From assembly GCA_947459425.1 (NCBI GenBank), contig CANHDJ010000040.1:1-34168 (forward strand): a DNA stretch of 34,168 bases, written 5' to 3'. The notes beneath the pieces are model-generated. The model saw only the letters and a list, made by a program, of their open reading frames with translations, ran no database searches and was not told where the DNA came from. A program made the translations under genes and the position numbers. Positions 15,511-24,977 of the stretch are shown piece after piece. The number at the start of each line of letters is the position of its first letter. The first letter of the stretch is position 1. The stretch is from Ignavibacteria bacterium. Lineage in GTDB: Bacteria; Bacteroidota; Ignavibacteria; Kapaibacteriales; UBA4661.

Positions 15511-15513
15511 GCA

Positions 15514-15867
15514 TCATGCATTTCCGATAATCAAAAGTGCACCAATACCTGCTTCAAAAGCAATTGCTTGAAAATTTCGGGACTCTTTGGCATTATCGGC
15601 AAAAACAGAAATAATGCGCCCAACCGCCGCCGCTACCCAAGCAATACCGACGACCTCATACAATATCGGCTGGCGAAATACGAATAGTGCTATACCAAGT
15701 GCGAGAAAAATACCGCCGTATGTTGCGCGAAATTCCGAAAAACCCGTTGGATTTGATGCTTGTAAGCCCGTAAACCTTGAGGCAGCATGGGGAGCAAAAA
15801 GCCCCATGCTGCCCAAAATTGTGGTTATACCTGCACCCAAAAGATTACATATATCGAACAAAGTCAT
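15514..15867 (-). CDS. DUF4345-like small membrane protein
   Basis: A 117-residue protein with about four hydrophobic segments (near residues 8-27, 52-66, 68-86 and 101-115). The RATYGGIFLALGIALF stretch is typical of DUF4345-type proteins; function unknown. The start at 15867 has a GGAAA site; the longer frame reaching 16188 is antisense noise inside leuS. It begins 18 nt after the leuS stop, so the two are probably cotranscribed. The gene is flanked by two copies of the last 65 bp of leuS, which suggests it was added at this spot. Confidence 0.75.
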   Translation of the reverse strand: MTLFDICNLLGAGITTILGSMGLFAPHAASRFTGLQASNPTGFSEFRATYGGIFLALGIALFVFRQPILYEVVGIAWVAAAVGRIISVFADNAKESRNFQAIAFEAGIGALLIIGNA

Positions 15868-15884
15868 AGTGCTTTTTCCAAAAA

Positions 15885-18449
15885 TCACACAATAAAATTC
15901 ACCAATTTCCCCGGCACCGCAATCACCTTTTTCGGTGTTTTGCCGTCCAAGTATTTTTGTACGGTTGGGTCTTGAAGCGCGATTTTCTCTAGCGTTGCAG
16001 CGTCCGCATTCGCTGGGACGATGATTTTTGCGCGAACTTTGCTGCTCACTTGCAACACGATTTCGATTTCGTCCTGCACCAATTTCGCTGCGTCGAACTG
16101 AGGAAATGCAACGGTTGCAACCGATTCGGTGTGTCCCAAGATTTGCCACAGTTCCTCGCCCAAATGCGGCGCAAAGGGCGCGAGGCACAGCACGAATGCT
16201 TCCATCGCTGCGCGTGGCTTTACATCTAGTTTGAAGAACTCATTCACAAAAATCATCATCTGCGAAACGGCAGTATTGAAGCTGAGGTTTTCAATATCTT
16301 CACCAATCTTTTTTATTGTAGAATGGAGCATGAATGCTTGTTCCTTCGACAGCTCTGCATCTTTGACGCTTGGTGAACATATACCCGTTTCTTCATCAAC
16401 AATCATGCGGTACGAGCGACTCAAAAACCGCGCAACTCCCTCCACACCTTTCGTAGACCAAGGTTTTGCAGCTTCGAGTGGTCCCATGAACATTTCAAAG
16501 ACGCGCAGCGCGTCCGCACCGTATTCCTTGATAACATCGTCAGGATTGACCACGTTTCCACGCGATTTCGACATTTTTACCGAATCCTCACCCAAAATCA
16601 AGCCTTGATGAAATAGCTTTTTGAACGGCTCCGGAGTGGAGACGTAACCGTAATCAAACAAGACTTTGTGCCAGAAGCGTGAGTACAAGAGGTGCAGCAC
16701 GGCGTGTTCCGCGCCGCCCATGTAGAGGTCAATTCCTCCGTTCTCACCTGCTCCCATCCAGTATTTTTCCAACGCGGAATCCACAAACACCGCATCATTG
16801 CTGGGTTCTATGAACCGCAAATAGTACCAGCACGAACCCGCCCATTGCGGCATGGTGTTGGTTTCATAGCGGGCTTTTTTGCCTGTTTTTTTGTCGGTAA
16901 AATTTACCCACGATTCCACCTTTGCAAGCGGCGATTCACCCGTTCCGGCGGGCTGGAAGTCGCTTACGTTGGGCAGTTGCAGGGGGAGTTCATCCAGTTC
17001 CAACGAGCGGCGTGTGCCGTCCTCGAAAAACAAGATGGGAACGGGTTCGCCCCAGTAACGCTGGCGCGAAAAGAGCCAATCGCGTAGTTTGTACTGCACT
17101 TTGAGTTTACCCAAACCCTCGCTGGCAAGCCACATCGTCATCCATTTTTTCGCTTTGTTCGATTCCATGCCGTCCAGTGAGACGCTATCGTTCTTGGAAT
17201 TGATAGCGATTGCATTTTCGTAGTCGTCGTAGCCATCCTTCGTAAAGTCCCATTCTGTACCGTCTGCGGGTTTGAGTACAATCGGAATTGGCAAGCCGAA
17301 TTTCGTTGCGAAGGCAAAATCTCGCACATCGCCACACGGAACGCCCATCACTGAGCCAGTGCCGTAGTGTGCCAAGACGTAATCGGCAATCCAGACGGGG
17401 ACTTTTTCGCCATTCGCGGGATTCAGCACGAATGCGCCCGTCCAGACACCGGACTTTTCCTTCGCAAGTTCGGTACGCTCAAGGTCGCTTTTGAGAGCAA
17501 CGGCTTTTTTGTACTCCTCAACGGCGGTACGCTGTGCGTCAGTGGTAATGCGCTCTACAAGCGAATGCTCTGGCGCGAGAACGATGTAGGAAACGCCGAA
17601 AATTGTGTCGGGGCGTGTCGTGTAAACAGTGATGCCTTCTTCATGTCCGACAAGCGGGAATGTTACTTCTGCGCCCTCTGATTTTCCAATCCAATGTTTC
17701 TGCATTTCCATCGTGGATTGGGGCCATTCCACAAGTGCCAAATCATTCAGCAAACGCTCTGCGTAAGCCGTGATGCGCAGCATCCACTGGCGCATGGGGC
17801 GACGCTCGACGGTATAGCCTTTCGATGTCCATTCATCAACTTCCTCGTTGGCAAGCACCGTTCCAAGCTGTTCGCACCAGTTGACGGGGATTTCGGCAAT
17901 ATATGCCAAACGCTTAGAATCCTGATATTCTTGAATTTCGAGTGGTGTTTTGTATTCTGCCGGAATGGGCAATTCGCTGATGGGACGCGCTTTCTTGGCG
18001 GTTTCATCGTACCACGAGTTGTAAATAAGCAGAAAAATCCACTGCGTCCATTTGTAGTAATCGGGCGTTGTAGTATTGATAACGCGCTCCCAGTCGTAGC
18101 CGAAGCCGATGGATTTAAGCTGCCGCGTGAAATTGACGATGTTGTCCGCCGTTACTTTCGCAGGATGAATGCCTGTGGTCATGGCATAACGCTCGGTTGG
18201 TAGTCCGAAGGCATCAAAACCCATCGGATGCAGGACGCTGAAGCCTTTCATGCGCTTGTAACGGCTCACGATGTCGGTGGCGGTGTAGCCTTCGGGATGC
18301 CCGACGTGCAGCCCCGCACCGCTTGGGTAGGGGAACATATCAAGGACGTAGTATTTGGGCTTGGAGGTGTCGGTGATGGTGCGAAAAGTCTGGTTTGTTT
18401 CCCAGAATTGCTGCCATTTGGCTTCGATGGATTGGTGGTTGTAGGGCAT
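15885..18449 (-). CDS. leuS: Leucyl-tRNA synthetase
   Basis: A class I synthetase of 854 residues that charges tRNA-Leu. The HIGH motif appears as HVGHPEGYTATD near residues 47-58 and the second signature as K625-M-S-K-S (VKMSKSRGNVVNPDD). The CP1 editing domain shows TTRPDTIFG and VPCGDVRDFAF, keeping the aspartate important for editing. The C-terminus ends GKLVNFIV, as in bacterial LeuRS. Length is normal. It starts 9 nt after the stop of the AlbA_2-type gene, so they probably share a transcript. Its last 65 bp are repeated beyond the DUF4345 gene. Confidence 0.98.
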   Translation of the reverse strand: MPYNHQSIEAKWQQFWETNQTFRTITDTSKPKYYVLDMFPYPSGAGLHVGHPEGYTATDIVSRYKRMKGFSVLHPMGFDAFGLPTERYAMTTGIHPAKVTADNIVNFTRQLKSIGFGYDWERVINTTTPDYYKWTQWIFLLIYNSWYDETAKKARPISELPIPAEYKTPLEIQEYQDSKRLAYIAEIPVNWCEQLGTVLANEEVDEWTSKGYTVERRPMRQWMLRITAYAERLLNDLALVEWPQSTMEMQKHWIGKSEGAEVTFPLVGHEEGITVYTTRPDTIFGVSYIVLAPEHSLVERITTDAQRTAVEEYKKAVALKSDLERTELAKEKSGVWTGAFVLNPANGEKVPVWIADYVLAHYGTGSVMGVPCGDVRDFAFATKFGLPIPIVLKPADGTEWDFTKDGYDDYENAIAINSKNDSVSLDGMESNKAKKWMTMWLASEGLGKLKVQYKLRDWLFSRQRYWGEPVPILFFEDGTRRSLELDELPLQLPNVSDFQPAGTGESPLAKVESWVNFTDKKTGKKARYETNTMPQWAGSCWYYLRFIEPSNDAVFVDSALEKYWMGAGENGGIDLYMGGAEHAVLHLLYSRFWHKVLFDYGYVSTPEPFKKLFHQGLILGEDSVKMSKSRGNVVNPDDVIKEYGADALRVFEMFMGPLEAAKPWSTKGVEGVARFLSRSYRMIVDEETGICSPSVKDAELSKEQAFMLHSTIKKIGEDIENLSFNTAVSQMMIFVNEFFKLDVKPRAAMEAFVLCLAPFAPHLGEELWQILGHTESVATVAFPQFDAAKLVQDEIEIVLQVSSKVRAKIIVPANADAATLEKIALQDPTVQKYLDGKTPKKVIAVPGKLVNFIV
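15887..15951 (-). repeat. leuS 3' end, copy in the intact gene
   Basis: Direct-repeat partner of 15446-15510, offset 441 bp, 60 of 65 positions equal by my count. It encodes the last 21 residues of LeuRS. Confidence 0.93.
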
Positions 18450-18458
18450 AGAGGGTGC

Positions 18459-20384
18459 TTATGGAAATAGAGTAAAGTTATTATTATCGTTGTTTTCGTG
18501 GATGACGGTTTTGTACTGCTGTTGGGGATGATTGGGGATGTTGGGATACATCATTTCTAACAAACCTTCGCTAATCATTGTTGTTAGATACTGTGTTTGC
18601 AGCGTATTCGGCTTACGGTCTAATAACTCTGCTAATTCCGATAATTTTAGCCATCGAATACGACACAGTGCTAAAATAGTTTGCCGCATAGTATTTTGAG
18701 ATACTTTACCTGCTGAACTCACATACGATGCAATTTCCCGCAAATTCAGGGAGTCATCACTCAAATTCAGGGGGTTCTGACTCAAATTCAGGGAGTCATC
18801 ACTCAAATTCAGGGGGTTCTGACTCAAATTCAGGGAGTCATCACTCAAATCAGGTAAGATCTTCTGAACATTTACAGAGAATTTTTGGCTATCAAAAGAC
18901 TCTGGTAAGTGGTAGTATGTCCCTCGTCGTTGTCCTTCTGCCTCTAAATATCCTTGTTGAACTAAATCTTGAAGCAGTGTTGTTAAATCTTTTGAGTGTG
19001 ATTCGGAGACTTGCTGTAATCTCGTATTAGTAACTTTACCTTCACTGAACGCTATTGCTAATGTCATTCGAGCATTTGGAGGTAGTATGAAATAGTCTCT
19101 ACCAAAATATTTTGCTAATGGCTGTGTAATCTCATCGGCAATAAGACTTAAGAGTGGTAAACGAAGTAGAGAATATTCAGGTTGTGGAAAATCAGAAAAG
19201 TATGGAAGGTAATAATGTTGCTCTTTCCAAGCCGCAATAATACGAGGGAAGCCGGAGCCTGCCTGCTCACCCAAACCAATAAACCGAAACATTTTTTGTA
19301 GTGAAGGATTTCGGCAATCACTTCGCCCACCTTGATACAAACTGTAGTTTATCGGAAAACGAGACATACCTGGATTACAAAACTCAAACCTATCCTTGAA
19401 TTTTTTTATAGAAATACCAACAGTACCATGATAATCCGCGTGAACGATGGTATTTGTCAAGGCTTCTCGTAATGCCTTATGGACAGATGTTTCATCAATG
19501 CGACGCTGGTTCTCGTCAAGCTCAAAAGGTACTTTAAGATCTTGTACCAGTTTAGGATACATTCGACGATAAAAGTTAAACAAATTACCTACACCAATAT
19601 CATTGTTTGAAACACGATCTAGCCAATCAATTTCATTTTCACCATACTCAAAAAAATCAATTTTATAGTGTGGTAATCTATCATAAATGGAACGTACCTT
19701 GCCAAACATAAGTAATCCAGCAAGGGTTAAGCCTTTTTTTTCGGTTAAACGATCTTTATTCCAAACTCCCAAACGATATAAAAATAATTCATTGTCCAAC
19801 TGAGACATTTCATCATTGGGACGTAATGAAGCAAAAATATTACGATAGGCAACAATACTAGATTCTTCGAGGTCTTGCAACCAAAAGCCCTCTAGTATTT
19901 CACTATCACGCGCATCAGTTTGAGACTCAGCAATCATCCGTTTCACAGCCTCTGCATCACACTTGTAATCACCTTCGCCATTTCTTCTGTATGTTCCTGT
20001 TACCGGATTAGTCCCCGTATGAACAGGTCGTTGATGCCGTGTTGCACGTGGTACAGTAATGACAAGCACATTTTTCCCTTCAACATTTTCCACCTGAACA
20101 TCTTTATTGGACAGGAGATTTATACTGATTTTATTTTTGTCATTGAGCGAGTCCCAAAGCGCCTTCTGCACTTTATGAATATCCTTGATTCCAAGTATAT
20201 TCACAGAATAATCTTTATTCTCTTGAATCCCTAAAATAACCGTACCACCGTTGGTATTGGCAAAAGCCGAGTACGTTTCCCAAAAATCTCTGGGAACTTC
20301 TCCTTTTCCGTGCTGACCTTGTGCAGATTTGAACTCAAGTTCATCGGTTTCAACAAGATTAGAAAAATCAAATACTGTTACCAT
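18459..20384 (-). CDS. AlbA_2 (Schlafen-type) ATP-binding protein
   Basis: A protein of 641 residues. The N-terminal AlbA_2 domain reads ETDELEFKSAQGQHG, then YSAFANTNGGTVILGI, followed by GTYRRNGEGDYKC. In the middle a GHKL-like ATPase segment (ALREALTNTIVHADYHG, RFEFCNPG, GLGEQAGSGFPRI) matches HATPase_c_4 of this group, often labelled RecG-like or transcriptional regulator. The C-terminal third has one or two winged-helix-like parts, separated by five 7-residue repeats [DQ][DN][SP]LNLS. Known relatives are DNA-binding regulators or defence-linked proteins; the role here is unknown. The ATG at 20384 has no strong ribosome binding site. The next gene, leuS, starts 9 nt later. Base use looks more A/T-rich than in the neighbouring genes, which hints at acquisition. 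Confidence 0.85.
   Translation of the reverse strand: MVTVFDFSNLVETDELEFKSAQGQHGKGEVPRDFWETYSAFANTNGGTVILGIQENKDYSVNILGIKDIHKVQKALWDSLNDKNKISINLLSNKDVQVENVEGKNVLVITVPRATRHQRPVHTGTNPVTGTYRRNGEGDYKCDAEAVKRMIAESQTDARDSEILEGFWLQDLEESSIVAYRNIFASLRPNDEMSQLDNELFLYRLGVWNKDRLTEKKGLTLAGLLMFGKVRSIYDRLPHYKIDFFEYGENEIDWLDRVSNNDIGVGNLFNFYRRMYPKLVQDLKVPFELDENQRRIDETSVHKALREALTNTIVHADYHGTVGISIKKFKDRFEFCNPGMSRFPINYSLYQGGRSDCRNPSLQKMFRFIGLGEQAGSGFPRIIAAWKEQHYYLPYFSDFPQPEYSLLRLPLLSLIADEITQPLAKYFGRDYFILPPNARMTLAIAFSEGKVTNTRLQQVSESHSKDLTTLLQDLVQQGYLEAEGQRRGTYYHLPESFDSQKFSVNVQKILPDLSDDSLNLSQNPLNLSDDSLNLSQNPLNLSDDSLNLREIASYVSSAGKVSQNTMRQTILALCRIRWLKLSELAELLDRKPNTLQTQYLTTMISEGLLEMMYPNIPNHPQQQYKTVIHENNDNNNFTLFP
18741..18850 (-). 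repeat. In-frame 21-bp minisatellite
   Basis: Five tandem 21-bp units starting CAAATTCAGGG, of two alternating types (GAGTCATCACT and GGTTCTGACT endings), giving a 42-bp period, plus a partial unit. They encode DDSLNLS and QNPLNLS alternately. Because 21 is a multiple of three, changes in copy number would keep the frame. Confidence 0.95.
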
Positions 20385-20646
20385 TATAGAAAGAATTGTT
20401 TTCGTAACGGAGGCAGATGATATACTTCATACTGCAAAAAGTGTAGGGAATAAGTATTTGCTTCTGGATAGCGCAGTGTTTCACCATGGAAACATTATAG
20501 AACCTTGTTCACAGGTTCACAGAGTTAATCGTGCTTTAGTGGAGGAACGATGAGCGTTATAGGCATAAATCAGTACTCGCCGTCCGTACATAACTGTTGT
20601 AAACGAACTTCACATTGTGGATAATCTCTCAAATACTCATTATTTG

Positions 20647-21705
20647 CTATTGCGCACGCACCATACCACCCACAACCGCATAAAACCCCGCTTTTCCTCC
20701 GCTCTGCACCCCAGACCAATTTGTCAAATCAAACGAGCCATTGCCTTGCGCGGAGCCTGGAATCAGATACGAGCGGACGGCTTGATTGCTGCGATTCCAG
20801 ACAAGTGGCTTTCCGGCAACACATTCTTCCGGCATACTTTCCACGCCATTTTGCCAAAGAAAATATGCTGTGCCGCTTCCGAATACTGTCGCTTTGCCAT
20901 CGGCAGCAATCGCAACAGCCGTGCGTTCTTCCACGCCGATACCACGCACAGGAGTGCCAAGCGCCGTGTCCTTCACTGTTCTTGCCATAAACGTCAAATG
21001 CCGTCCAATGCGTTCGGGATTGTCGTAATGTGTGTCAGTGAGCGTATTGGTGAGAAAGGGCATATTTAAAAAATCATTGCGCCCGATCGCAATACGAGCG
21101 TCGAAGGGATTCGCCAATGCTTCTTCAGAACGAATTGTTCCCTGAAGAGCGCTAAAATACAAGCGCCCCAGAATAGCGCAGCCCGCACTTGTGCCACCAA
21201 TAGGAATTTTTTTGACATTCGCTAAATAGTTGATTGCCTCATGCAACCGTGTGTTACGCCAAAAATTCACATAATCGGCTTGGTCGCCTCCGGCAATAAA
21301 GAGCATTTCGGCATTGCGGACGCGGCGTTCTATTTCGGGGTTATTCGCCAGGTCGCGTGAGTTGATGCGGTATGTTTCCACAGAATTGACTTTCGCGCCC
21401 AGGCTAAAGAGATAGTCGTTATAGCCCGTGCTACCACTTGCACGAATAATCACAACATCGCCACCACCAGCCCGTTCCAACATCCACCGCATTGCATTAT
21501 CCACATCGGTACTGCCGCCCATGAGAACTGTTCCTGCTTGCGTTGTACCTTGCACATCGGCTGTATCACCTGTCAAACCTAGCCAGATGGGTGTAGCAGG
21601 TGGCGATGGTGGGTTGATGATTGGTGGCGTTGGTTGTTGGCAAGCAAGTAACCATGCGCTTGTGATAACGATACACGTCGTGAGAAATAATATACGGCGC
21701 TTCAT
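20647..21705 (-). CDS. Cyanophycinase-like S51 peptidase, lipoprotein
   Basis: A protein of 352 residues with a lipoprotein signal (hydrophobic residues 5-21, lipobox LLAC with C22) and a Pro-rich linker. The peptidase-E/cyanophycinase fold is shown by the nucleophile elbow GGTSAGCAI with S173 and the upstream IAGGDQADYVNFW. Known members cleave cyanophycin (Asp-Arg polymer) or aspartyl dipeptides; no cyanophycin synthetase lies in the window, so the substrate is open. It follows the S9 peptidase gene after 42 nt on the same strand and the two may act together on peptides outside the cytoplasm. Confidence 0.85.
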   Translation of the reverse strand: MKRRILFLTTCIVITSAWLLACQQPTPPIINPPSPPATPIWLGLTGDTADVQGTTQAGTVLMGGSTDVDNAMRWMLERAGGGDVVIIRASGSTGYNDYLFSLGAKVNSVETYRINSRDLANNPEIERRVRNAEMLFIAGGDQADYVNFWRNTRLHEAINYLANVKKIPIGGTSAGCAILGRLYFSALQGTIRSEEALANPFDARIAIGRNDFLNMPFLTNTLTDTHYDNPERIGRHLTFMARTVKDTALGTPVRGIGVEERTAVAIAADGKATVFGSGTAYFLWQNGVESMPEECVAGKPLVWNRSNQAVRSYLIPGSAQGNGSFDLTNWSGVQSGGKAGFYAVVGGMVRAQ

Positions 21706-21747
21706 AGTACAGGTGAAATGAGGTGAAAAAATTATTGACGAAATGTG

Positions 21748-23877
21748 TTACTCAAGATGTTTTTTGAGCCACGATTGGACTTCTTGGTAGAAATAACGAC
21801 TGTCTTCGCCTTTCAATATCCAGTGGTTAGCATCGGGAAAGACCATGAGTTTGCTGGGGATTTGAAGGCGCTGCAAGACGCTCCAGTTCTCTAAAGTCTG
21901 GTTAATCGGAACACGGAAATCATTCTCGCCGACGGTCAGCAGAATGGGTGTTTTAAAGTTTTTCGCCAAACGTATCGGGTTTTGCTCGCGCCAGACTTTG
22001 CCTTGCTCCCAGACGGGACCACCGGCATTAACTTCGCGGTGATAAATCGCGTCGCTTGTTCCCCACTGGGATTCCACGTTAATCAAGCCCGCATGGGAAA
22101 TCAGGCATTTGTAGCGCGTCGTGGTGGCTTGCATCCAATTTGCCAAATGCCCGCCATAACTGGCTCCGCCACAGGCTTGGCGCGTAGCATCAATAAACCC
22201 GAAGCGCTTGATGGCTTCATCGGCAGCCTCGTTGATTTCGCTGGCGGGCGTAATGAAAGGATCGCCTTGAATGTCTTGCGCAAATTTTTCGCCAAAGCCC
22301 GTCGAACCAGTGTAGTTGGTCAGAAGTACGATGTAGCCGGGTTGCGCAAGCAAATGATAATTCCAGCGTAAGCCGTAAGAATCGCGGTACATAATCTGCG
22401 GACCACCGTGCATCAACACGAGAAGCGGATATTTTTTCTTTTCATCAAATGCAGGTGGCAAAGCAATCATGCTATGAATCGGCTTCCCGCCTTTGCTTGT
22501 GAAGGTAAAATGGCGGACAGGCTGCCAATCAATCGCTTTTACGGCTTCTGCATTGAAGTCCGTGAGAGCATTCATGCGCTTTCCGGCAATATCGACACGG
22601 ACAATTTCATTCGGCGAAATAGCAGTTTCATATTGTGCAATGAGCGTCGTTGCCTTCTCACCACCAATGCTGAAACCATTGAAACAACCCGATGTTTGCT
22701 CCATCACGGTCTGCACTTTCTCGCCCGTAGCAGTCATGCTGTACAACCGCACCAAACCTGCATCTTCAGCCGTCCAGTAGATAGTGTTGCCATCGGGCGA
22801 TAAGGCGAAATCACCCACAGAGCGGTCTGAGTTGGGCGCAAGGATTGTTCTGTCGCCATTGTCAGGATTGATGAGCGCAATACGGGTCAGATTATAGACT
22901 TTATCGTTATTGGGGTTGAAGGAGCAGTATAAGCGCCCATTAGCGGAGAACTCTGCCCCGCCGTAGCTGTCGCGCCCTTTCGTGATTTGTTTGGGTTCGC
23001 CACCGCTTGCCGGAACACTCCAAAGGTGATAGGAGGCTTCTGCGTAGGCGGCTTTGTTGCGTTCAATCGTGGCGGTAAAAATAATGGATTGTCCGTCCGG
23101 CGACCACGCGGGCTGGAGGTCATAACCACTATTGCCCGGAACCCCCGCGAAGCCTGATTGTTTCACAAGATTGGTATTGGCGAGAATATCTTTTGGCGTT
23201 GAAGGTTTAGCCAAGGAGTTTTCATCGAATGGCATCACAAAAACGTGCGCTTGCATATCGTCCAGCCAATGATCCCATTGGCGAATCGGAAACGACTCAT
23301 AGACGCGGACTTTGTATTTGCGGGCTTTGCGCTCGGAGGCAATTTTTTTATTTGCCTCGTCGTCGGCAGCGCCCGGATAGACATTGCTTTGAAACAGAAT
23401 CGCTTTGCCATCGGAGCGCCATTCGGGAGATGATACGCCCGTCGAAAGGGTTGTAAGCCGCACCGCTTCCCCTCCTTCGGCAATATTGAGCAGATAAAGT
23501 TGGCTCATTTCATCATTTTCCCGCTTGGCAGCAAACAAAATCTTTTTGCTATCGGGACTCCATGCTATGCCGCTTTCACCGCCTTTTGTCGAGGTAATGC
23601 GCCGCGCTTTTTTGCTGCCGTCGGCAGGAACAAGCCAAAGGTCGGTGCTTTGCTCTTTATCGTCGTAACTTGGCTCTGTGAGCGGGAAAACAACCAATTT
23701 CCCATCGGGACTGACCACTGGAGCGCCGACACGCTTCATCAGCCACATTGTTTCGTGCGTGATGGGCTGTTTAGCGGCTATCGGACTTGCCGGAGCGGTT
23801 GTTACTTTGGTTTGGCTGAACAGACTCGCCGAGGCAAGCAACAGCGCGAACATCAAAACGAAGGAACGATGGTTCAT
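21748..23877 (-). CDS. S9-family prolyl oligopeptidase, secreted
   Basis: A protein of 709 residues with a signal peptide (MNHRSFVLMFALLLASASLF). Residues about 50-430 form the beta-propeller with repeated SPDG-type blades (VVSPDGKLVVF, WSPDSKKILFA, WSPDGQSIIFTA). The C-terminal alpha/beta hydrolase has S573 in GGASYGG, D653 in ENDFRVP and H685 in DANHWI. It is of the acylaminoacyl-peptidase/DPP-like S9 type and should cleave short peptides in the periplasm. The open frame extends to 24354, but the ATG at 23877 is preferred because it starts the signal peptide. The cyanophycinase-like gene is 42 nt downstream. Confidence 0.93.
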   Translation of the reverse strand: MNHRSFVLMFALLLASASLFSQTKVTTAPASPIAAKQPITHETMWLMKRVGAPVVSPDGKLVVFPLTEPSYDDKEQSTDLWLVPADGSKKARRITSTKGGESGIAWSPDSKKILFAAKRENDEMSQLYLLNIAEGGEAVRLTTLSTGVSSPEWRSDGKAILFQSNVYPGAADDEANKKIASERKARKYKVRVYESFPIRQWDHWLDDMQAHVFVMPFDENSLAKPSTPKDILANTNLVKQSGFAGVPGNSGYDLQPAWSPDGQSIIFTATIERNKAAYAEASYHLWSVPASGGEPKQITKGRDSYGGAEFSANGRLYCSFNPNNDKVYNLTRIALINPDNGDRTILAPNSDRSVGDFALSPDGNTIYWTAEDAGLVRLYSMTATGEKVQTVMEQTSGCFNGFSIGGEKATTLIAQYETAISPNEIVRVDIAGKRMNALTDFNAEAVKAIDWQPVRHFTFTSKGGKPIHSMIALPPAFDEKKKYPLLVLMHGGPQIMYRDSYGLRWNYHLLAQPGYIVLLTNYTGSTGFGEKFAQDIQGDPFITPASEINEAADEAIKRFGFIDATRQACGGASYGGHLANWMQATTTRYKCLISHAGLINVESQWGTSDAIYHREVNAGGPVWEQGKVWREQNPIRLAKNFKTPILLTVGENDFRVPINQTLENWSVLQRLQIPSKLMVFPDANHWILKGEDSRYFYQEVQSWLKKHLE

Positions 23878-23960
23878 GGTCGTTGGTATTGGTTGTGGGG
23901 AGGGTAGAAACTTATTGTGCGTGGGAACGTAAACGTGTACTCTAGGGCGAGGAAGCGGTT

Positions 23961-24170
23961 CTAGTGCTTGTTCTGAGCAGCTTGCATGGTTGCTAATTTT
24001 GCCAGGCGGCGGCGAAGAATATTCACGAATATCAGCAAAATGAGCGATGCCGTGACAAAAATCCAGCCGCAGAGATTCAGCAGAGCGTTTTCCGATATAA
24101 TCCCTGAAACAAAGAATACGGCAGCAGCAGAAAGGTTGCTTGCAATGAGAATGTAAAAGGCTTTGACCAT
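23961..24170 (-). CDS. Small two-helix membrane protein
   Basis: A hypothetical protein of 69 residues with two hydrophobic helices (AFYILIASNLSAAAVFFVSG and LLNLCGWIFVTASLILLIFV) and a basic tail (RRRLAKLATMQAAQNKH). No family is recognised. The start at 24170 is chosen because it leads directly into the first helix; it lacks a clear ribosome binding site, and the frame is open upstream to 24284. It is divergent from the lipoprotein gene at 24316. Confidence 0.5.
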   Translation of the reverse strand: MVKAFYILIASNLSAAAVFFVSGIISENALLNLCGWIFVTASLILLIFVNILRRRLAKLATMQAAQNKH

Positions 24171-24315
24171 GATGGAAAAGGATAGTGTGCGTTGAAAAAA
24201 GGCAGAAGATAATTTGAGAAATGCCCAACGATGCGTATTTTGTCTGGCAGAACCGCGTAACAAAACTACCCGCAAAATACACACGAAAATTCAAATTCTT
24301 GAGAGGAATTTCACC

Positions 24316-24888
24316 ATGCCCACGAATTGGCACAAAACAGCTTTGGGTATCCATTTTTTACGGCGCTATGGGCAAATCCTGAGCGCTATTGCTCTTGTTG
24401 CCATCTTCGCAGTAAGTTGCGATGGGGGGTTGCGTCCGCCCGAAATTCCGCCTGTGACAAGCATTTCCGGCACAATCCGCTACGTCGGTGGCAAGGCAAG
24501 TTGGCCCCGCCGCGATAGCGTTTGGACGGTGCGTGTGGTGGGCTTTCGCCAATTTCCGCCCCGCGATTTAATTGGCGATATTTTTCAAGGACGTGCCTTT
24601 TTCACCCCTGCCGCTTTGCAACTGGACAGCACTTTACCGCTTTTTGCTGATTCAGCGCGGTACTCTTTGGTGTTTGGCGATTCTATTCCTACCAGTATTC
24701 AGTATTTGAGCGTTGCGATGCTGATTGATACGGCGCGGTTGCTGCAAACCAGTGGCTGGCGCGTTATCGGCGTTTATTCGGCAAACGGCAATCAACGCGA
24801 ACCTTCGACAATTCCTATCACTCGCGGCAAAGACCACCAAGCAAATATTACCGTTGATTTTAAGAACCCGCCTCCACAGCCATTTTGA
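24316..24888 (+). CDS. Putative lipoprotein of unknown function
   Basis: A protein of 190 residues with a lipoprotein signal: hydrophobic residues 21-34 and lipobox AVSC with C35. The body starts with SISGTIRYVGG and looks beta-rich, like a small sandwich domain (RDSVWTVRVVGFR, RYSLVFGDSIP, GWRVIGVYSANGN). No family is recognised. The start is fixed by a GAGAGGAA site 7 nt before the ATG at 24316; the frame itself opens at 24214. It lies 89 nt before the ABC ATPase gene on the same strand and could belong to the transporter system, but this is inference. Confidence 0.8.
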   Translation: MPTNWHKTALGIHFLRRYGQILSAIALVAIFAVSCDGGLRPPEIPPVTSISGTIRYVGGKASWPRRDSVWTVRVVGFRQFPPRDLIGDIFQGRAFFTPAALQLDSTLPLFADSARYSLVFGDSIPTSIQYLSVAMLIDTARLLQTSGWRVIGVYSANGNQREPSTIPITRGKDHQANITVDFKNPPPQPF

Positions 24889-24977
24889 GAAGTGTTTGAC
24901 TTCTGAGGAACGTAATTATTGCTTTTTCAGGAAATACAAAAGCCCAAATTATATTCTATTTCACCCCAATTTCAGCA

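Noticed and set aside
15868-16188. Longer frame upstream of the DUF4345 gene
   Set aside because: It is a shadow of leuS in another frame on the same strand; the start at 15867 has a ribosome binding site.
18741-18850. Short tandem repeats resembling a CRISPR array
   Set aside because: The 21-bp units are contiguous with no spacers and lie inside a coding frame.
20329-20553. Plus-strand frame of 74 codons
   Set aside because: It begins inside the opposite AlbA_2 gene, has no ribosome binding site and matches no family I know. The 20385-20646 gap otherwise shows nothing.
23878-24354. N-terminal extension giving an 868-residue S9 protein
   Set aside because: The added part is not protein-like and would bury the signal peptide that begins at 23877.
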